Source of the DNA: RGIG9608 sp045602425
Lineage (GTDB): Bacteria > Bacteroidota > Bacteroidia > Bacteroidales > Paludibacteraceae
NCBI GenBank assembly: GCA_045602425.1
Contig: JAZSBO010000027.1
Location: 1-64,000, forward strand
Reading direction: 5' to 3'
Length of the DNA: 64,000 bases
Shown here: one piece after another, positions 60,343 through 64,000 of the stretch
How the letters are laid out: every line of letters begins with the position of its first letter
Numbering within the stretch: the first letter of the stretch is position 1
Made by a program: the position numbers and the translations under genes
The notes under the pieces: generated by a model
What the model was told of the DNA's origin: nothing
The model's database searches: none
What the model saw: the letters and a program-made list of their open reading frames with translations, nothing else

Positions 60343-61896
60343 ATGAGAGCAATAAAAATTAGTATTTTGTTTGTAGGGTTGTCTGTTGTTTTTGCGGCGT
60401 GTAGTAAGCATGCACAATCCAATACAACGGGAATGAATTATAACGATCCTAAACATGGAGGTTATCAAGTCCTTAATAAGTATGAGCCAAAAACTCCTCC
60501 TGGAATGGTTTTTGTTCAAGGTGGGAAAATTGTGTTAGGGCAAAATCTTGAAAATTTATCAACGTTTACAAATAATCAAAAAAGAACGGTTACAGTATCG
60601 TCATTCTTTATGGATGAATATGAAATAACTAATATCAACTGGCGTGAGTATGTTAATTGGTTGTCAGTAGTATATCACAATACTCCAGAAGTGATAGAAG
60701 TGGCTCGTCCAGATAGTACCGTTTGGCGTGGAGAATTAGTTTTTAATGAACCTTATGTACGTTATTATTATTCTCATGCTGCGTATGGTGATTATCCTGT
60801 TGTAGGTGTTTCATGGAATCAGGCACAAGAATATTGCCGTTGGCGTACAGACCGTATAAATGAAATGGAATTAGTGAAAGCTGGTATTATGCCGATGACT
60901 GATTTTGATGCTATACGTAAATGTTCAGCTGCTGCTATTATAGCATTGGATACCACATATACTGAAGCACAAAAAGATTCAATTCGTTTGGCAATGCAAG
61001 ATAGTATCAATAGAACTTATGTGTTTAGTATGCAAAAATATCTGTTGATGAAGTCTTATAATCCTGAATTAGGAAAACGTCCTCAACTAAATGCGTTTGG
61101 TGATACCATAAAAACGACTCTTTCTCATGGATTGGTATTCCCAGAAGTTCGTCTCCCGACAGAAGCGGAATGGGAATATGCTGCGTATGGTATGTTGCCT
61201 AATGAAGAAGGATTTTTCTCTGAAAATAAGGCATATCCTTGGGCAGGACAACAGATGCGTAACCCAAGTAAAAAGGTTCGTGGAGAAATGCAGGCTAACT
61301 ATGTTCGTGGACGAGGTGACCTAATAGAACACGTTGAATCCTTGAGTGATAGAGGTGCAATAACTGCTCCAGTATATTCATTTACTCCTAATGATTATGG
61401 ATTGTATAATATGGCAGGAAATGTTAATGAGTGGGTAGAAGATGTGTATCGTGAAACATCTTCGATGGAGGTAGAAGAATATAACGCATTCCGTGGAAAT
61501 GTTATTGTTCGTCCAACAAAAGATAGTGCTGATTATGTGATAGATGAATATGGTCGTTTGGCTTATGATTTGGAAAAAGATGTTCGTAATTTCCGAGATG
61601 GTGATGCAAAAAGTTCGTTGTTTGGTAACGAAGATTGGAAAAAGCGTGCAACAGATACATTGCTTTTGATGCAGTACAAACGAAAAGATCCAATGGCCTT
61701 GTTGGCAACAGATGTAAATGATGATATGCATGTTTACAAAGGTGGTTCATGGCGGGATCGTGCTTTTTGGTTGAATCCTGGAACAAGACGCTATTTAGAA
61801 GCTAGTAAATCTACTTGTGATCTTGGTTTTAGATGTGCAATGACAAAAATTGGAGAGTCAGTTCCCATTTCTAAACCTGCGAAACGTAAAAAATAA
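60343..61896 (+). CDS. gldJ: GldJ/GldK-family SUMF1-fold lipoprotein (T9SS-associated)
   Basis: 517 residues from the ATG at 60343; a TTG four codons upstream is less likely. MRAIKISILFVGLSVVFAAC is a lipoprotein signal. A SUMF1-like domain is split by insertions: PPGMVFVQGGKIVLGQN, MDEYEITNINWREYVNWL, YGDYPVVGVSWNQAQEYCRW, VRLPTEAEWEYAAYG, NDYGLYNMAGNVNEWVED and YKGGSWRDRAFWLNPGTRR. The RTDRINEMELVKAGI part favours GldJ over GldK/PorK. GldK/PorK forms the periplasmic ring of the T9SS. GldJ stabilises other Gld proteins. The other gld genes (K, L, M, N) are not in the window. Confidence 0.8.
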   Translation: MRAIKISILFVGLSVVFAACSKHAQSNTTGMNYNDPKHGGYQVLNKYEPKTPPGMVFVQGGKIVLGQNLENLSTFTNNQKRTVTVSSFFMDEYEITNINWREYVNWLSVVYHNTPEVIEVARPDSTVWRGELVFNEPYVRYYYSHAAYGDYPVVGVSWNQAQEYCRWRTDRINEMELVKAGIMPMTDFDAIRKCSAAAIIALDTTYTEAQKDSIRLAMQDSINRTYVFSMQKYLLMKSYNPELGKRPQLNAFGDTIKTTLSHGLVFPEVRLPTEAEWEYAAYGMLPNEEGFFSENKAYPWAGQQMRNPSKKVRGEMQANYVRGRGDLIEHVESLSDRGAITAPVYSFTPNDYGLYNMAGNVNEWVEDVYRETSSMEVEEYNAFRGNVIVRPTKDSADYVIDEYGRLAYDLEKDVRNFRDGDAKSSLFGNEDWKKRATDTLLLMQYKRKDPMALLATDVNDDMHVYKGGSWRDRAFWLNPGTRRYLEASKSTCDLGFRCAMTKIGESVPISKPAKRKK

Positions 61897-61919
61897 GAAG
61901 AAATTTATAGTGATTTAAA

Positions 61920-61955
61920 GAGAAACATCTATTGAGAAAATAGATGTTTCTTTGT
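61920..61955 (+). terminator. intrinsic terminator of the GldJ-like gene
   Basis: AGAAACATCTATT (61921-61933) pairs with AATAGATGTTTCT (61939-61951), followed by TTG and T-rich sequence. It lies 24 bases after the stop. Confidence 0.85.
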
Positions 61956-61965
61956 TTGAAAGATT

Positions 61966-61973
61966 TACTTTTG
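61966..61973 (+). promoter_or_regulatory. -7 promoter element of asnS
   Basis: TACTTTTG fits TAnnTTTG and lies 23 bases before the asnS ATG. Confidence 0.55.
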
Positions 61974-61996
61974 TGTAAAAATTTAAAGAATAAAAA

Positions 61997-63394
61997 ATGA
62001 AAAGAATAAAAGTTATAGATGCTTTAAAATCAACGGAATATGGAACAGATCTGTTGATAAAAGGTTGGGTCAGAACAAAACGTGGCAATAAGAATGTAAA
62101 CTTCATTGCTATCAACGATGGTTCTACCATTAAAAATATACAGTTGGTAGTCGATGTTCAGAACTTCGATGAAGAATTGCTAAAAAAAATCACAACTGGA
62201 GCTGCCATCTGTGCAAAAGGCACATTGGTGCAGTCGCAAGGTCAGGGTCAGAGCGTGGAGGTTTTGGTCAAAGATCTTGAGGTTTATGGCGTAGCAAATC
62301 CGGAAACCTATCCTTTACAAAAGAAAGGACACTCGTTGGAATTTTTGCGCGAAATTGCTCACCTACGTCCTCGCACAAACACATTTGGAGCGGTGTTTCG
62401 CATTCGTCATAACATGGCTATGGCTATTCATACGTTTTTCCACCAAAAAGGATTTTTCTATTTCCATACGCCTATAATCACAGCATCCGACTGCGAAGGC
62501 GCAGGACAAATGTTTCAGGTAACAACCAAAAATCTTTATGACCTAAAGAAAGATGAAAATGGTGCCATTACCTACGACGACGACTTTTTTGGCAAACAAG
62601 CCAGTTTGACCGTTTCTGGTCAACTCGAAGGCGAATTGGCAGCAATGGGACTAGGTGGCATCTACACGTTTGGGCCAACTTTCCGTGCCGAAAACTCAAA
62701 CACTCCTCGTCACTTGGCTGAGTTTTGGATGATAGAACCCGAAATTGCGTTCTACGACATTACCGACAATATGGACCTCGCAGAGGAATTTATTAAATAT
62801 TGCGTAAAATGGGCTTTGGACAATTGTCGCGACGATGTTCAGTTCCTTAATGACATGTTCGACAAAGAACTCATCTCTCGCCTCGAAGGTGTGCTTAAGC
62901 AAGATTTTGTTCGCATTCCTTATGGCGAAGGCGTCAGAGTGCTTGAAGAGGCAGTGAAAAACGGCAAAAAATTCGAATTCCCAGTATATTGGGGAGTGGA
63001 TTTAGCTTCGGAACACGAACGCTATTTGGTTGAAGAATACTACAAATGTCCTGTTATCATGACCGATTATCCAAAAGAGATAAAAGCCTTCTATATGAAG
63101 CAAAACGAGGATGGAAAAACCGTTCGCGCAATGGACGTTTTATTCCCTCAAATTGGAGAAATCATAGGTGGTTCGGAGCGTGAAGCTGATTACGACAAAC
63201 TTTTAACCAGAATCAATGAGTTGAATATCCCAATGAAAGACATGTGGTGGTATTTGGATACTCGTCGTTTTGGAAGTTGTCCTCACTCTGGCTTTGGGTT
63301 AGGATTTGAGCGTTTGTTGCTATTCGTAACTGGTATGGCCAATATTCGCGATGTGATACCATTCCCTCGTACTCCTAAAAATGCTGAATTCTAA
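61997..63394 (+). CDS. asnS: asparaginyl-tRNA synthetase
   Basis: 465 residues, class II synthetase. It charges tRNA-Asn. An OB-fold anticodon domain spans about 1-115. The catalytic core has FFHQKGFFYFHTPIITASDC (motif 1 region), TFRAENSNTPRHLAEFWMIE (motif 2) and GFGLGFERLLLFVTG (motif 3). The first 30 codons look like the T/G-rich surroundings; the rest is richer in C and in G+C than its neighbours on the + strand. aroQ follows 13 bases later. Confidence 0.97.
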   Translation: MKRIKVIDALKSTEYGTDLLIKGWVRTKRGNKNVNFIAINDGSTIKNIQLVVDVQNFDEELLKKITTGAAICAKGTLVQSQGQGQSVEVLVKDLEVYGVANPETYPLQKKGHSLEFLREIAHLRPRTNTFGAVFRIRHNMAMAIHTFFHQKGFFYFHTPIITASDCEGAGQMFQVTTKNLYDLKKDENGAITYDDDFFGKQASLTVSGQLEGELAAMGLGGIYTFGPTFRAENSNTPRHLAEFWMIEPEIAFYDITDNMDLAEEFIKYCVKWALDNCRDDVQFLNDMFDKELISRLEGVLKQDFVRIPYGEGVRVLEEAVKNGKKFEFPVYWGVDLASEHERYLVEEYYKCPVIMTDYPKEIKAFYMKQNEDGKTVRAMDVLFPQIGEIIGGSEREADYDKLLTRINELNIPMKDMWWYLDTRRFGSCPHSGFGLGFERLLLFVTGMANIRDVIPFPRTPKNAEF

Positions 63395-63407
63395 ATAGTT
63401 ATAGATT

Positions 63408-63824
63408 ATGAAAATATTGATTGTAAACGGACCAAATCTAAATCTTCTTGGCAAAAGAGAACCTGAGGTTTATGGAAATAGTTCTTTTGACGAATTTTTT
63501 TCTACTGTAAAAGAAAAATATCCTCATGTAGAGTTTCAATATTTTCAGTCGAACATCGAAGGCGAACTGATTGACAAAATCCAAGAATGCGGATTTTCTT
63601 ACGATGGAATTGTGCTAAACGCAGGAGCATATACGCACACGTCTATTGCTATTGCCGATGCCATTCGCGCGATAACCACGCCAGTGATTGAAGTGCACAT
63701 TTCAAACGTTTTCCAACGTGAAGATTTTCGTCATCATTCGTATTTATCGGAGGTTTGCCGAGGCGTAATTTGTGGTTTTGGTTTAGATTCTTATCGTTTG
63801 GCAATTGAATCATTTGGCGTATGA
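63408..63824 (+). CDS. aroQ: 3-dehydroquinate dehydratase, type II
   Basis: 138 residues. The dodecameric type II enzyme of the shikimate pathway removes water from 3-dehydroquinate. INGPNLNLLGKREPEVYG, ILNAGAYTHTSIAIADAI and VEVHISNVFQREDFRHHSYL contain the catalytic Tyr/Arg lid and His. The stop overlaps the start of metF as ATGA, so these genes are translationally coupled. Confidence 0.97.
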   Translation: MKILIVNGPNLNLLGKREPEVYGNSSFDEFFSTVKEKYPHVEFQYFQSNIEGELIDKIQECGFSYDGIVLNAGAYTHTSIAIADAIRAITTPVIEVHISNVFQREDFRHHSYLSEVCRGVICGFGLDSYRLAIESFGV

Positions 63825-64000
63825 GTGTTGTTGAAAGCATAACGTCGGCAACGTCAACGGCTTTTTCTTTCGAGATTTTGCCTCCTTTGAAAGGAAATAG
63901 CCTAGATTCGGTGATGAACACCATTGATGTATTGCGCGAGTTCGACCCCAAATACATCAATATCACTACACACCGAAGCGAGCACGTTTGGGCATGGAAT
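63821..64000 (+). CDS. metF: methylenetetrahydrofolate reductase, N-terminal part
   Basis: The frame starts at the ATG at 63821, overlapping the aroQ stop, and runs off the right edge after 60 codons. TAFSFEILPPLKGNSLDSV, then DVLREFDPKYINITTHRSEH, matches the N-terminal barrel strand of MetF, including the catalytic Glu in FSFEILPP. The enzyme makes 5-methyl-THF for methionine synthesis. The C-terminal 80 percent is outside the window. Confidence 0.9.
   Translation, partial: MSVVESITSATSTAFSFEILPPLKGNSLDSVMNTIDVLREFDPKYINITTHRSEHVWAWN

Overview
The window is a chromosomal segment of a low-GC member of the Bacteroidota, most likely order Bacteroidales. Evidence: a 2465-residue SprA/Sov type IX secretion (T9SS) translocon protein, a GldJ-like SUMF1-fold lipoprotein, a T9SS C-terminal sorting-domain protein, two FISUMP-domain proteins, promoters of the Bacteroidota type (TTTG, 19-20 nt, TAnnTTTG) and few Shine-Dalgarno sites. 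The species cannot be named from the sequence.

Layout. 1-2.1 kb is the end of an integrated element (partial gene, small hypothetical gene, IntDOT-like tyrosine recombinase) beside ruvA. 2.1-10.7 kb holds ruvA, sprA and an IMPACT-family gene. 10.7-13.8 kb holds a palindromic repeat cluster, a FISUMP lipoprotein, metY and a nitroreductase. 13.8-20.0 kb is a minus-strand run: capD-like sugar-nucleotide dehydratase (interrupted at an A7 run), glnS, pyrH, frr and a BamA/TamA-like barrel. 20.1-21.96 kb is a TnpB/Cas12f-like nuclease followed by a promoter- and terminator-bounded structured non-coding RNA. 22-34.5 kb is mostly housekeeping: OPT transporter, pepD, hisH-hisF, uridine phosphorylase, rarA, RNase Z, mltG, tRNA-Ser, tRNA-fMet, truA. 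34.7-45.2 kb holds an acyl-CoA synthetase, a LytTR membrane regulator, a C-S lyase, an MBL hydrolase, kdsD, an ABC exporter pair, an LD-carboxypeptidase and gdhA. 45.4-47.1 kb is a surface-protein islet: small HTH protein, T9SS sorting-domain protein, second FISUMP protein and a second repeat cluster. 47.1-64 kb holds an M23 peptidase, a glycoside hydrolase, a double-ABC ATPase, rpsF-rpsR-rplI, ridA, an S9 peptidase with two SUMF1 genes, folP-cdaA-MBL, gldJ, asnS, aroQ and the start of metF.

Strand composition changes sharply near 34.5 kb. To the left the + strand is rich in A and C on genes of either strand; to the right it is rich in G and T. Gene orientation also mostly diverges from this point. 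That is the pattern of a replication origin, and the 34463-34695 gap carries one perfect DnaA-box match.

The items most worth a second look are the TnpB-like nuclease with its separate RNA gene, the capD A7 slippery interruption, the two FISUMP genes with GC-rich divergent 3' ends followed by the same ordered set of palindromes, and the candidate origin.
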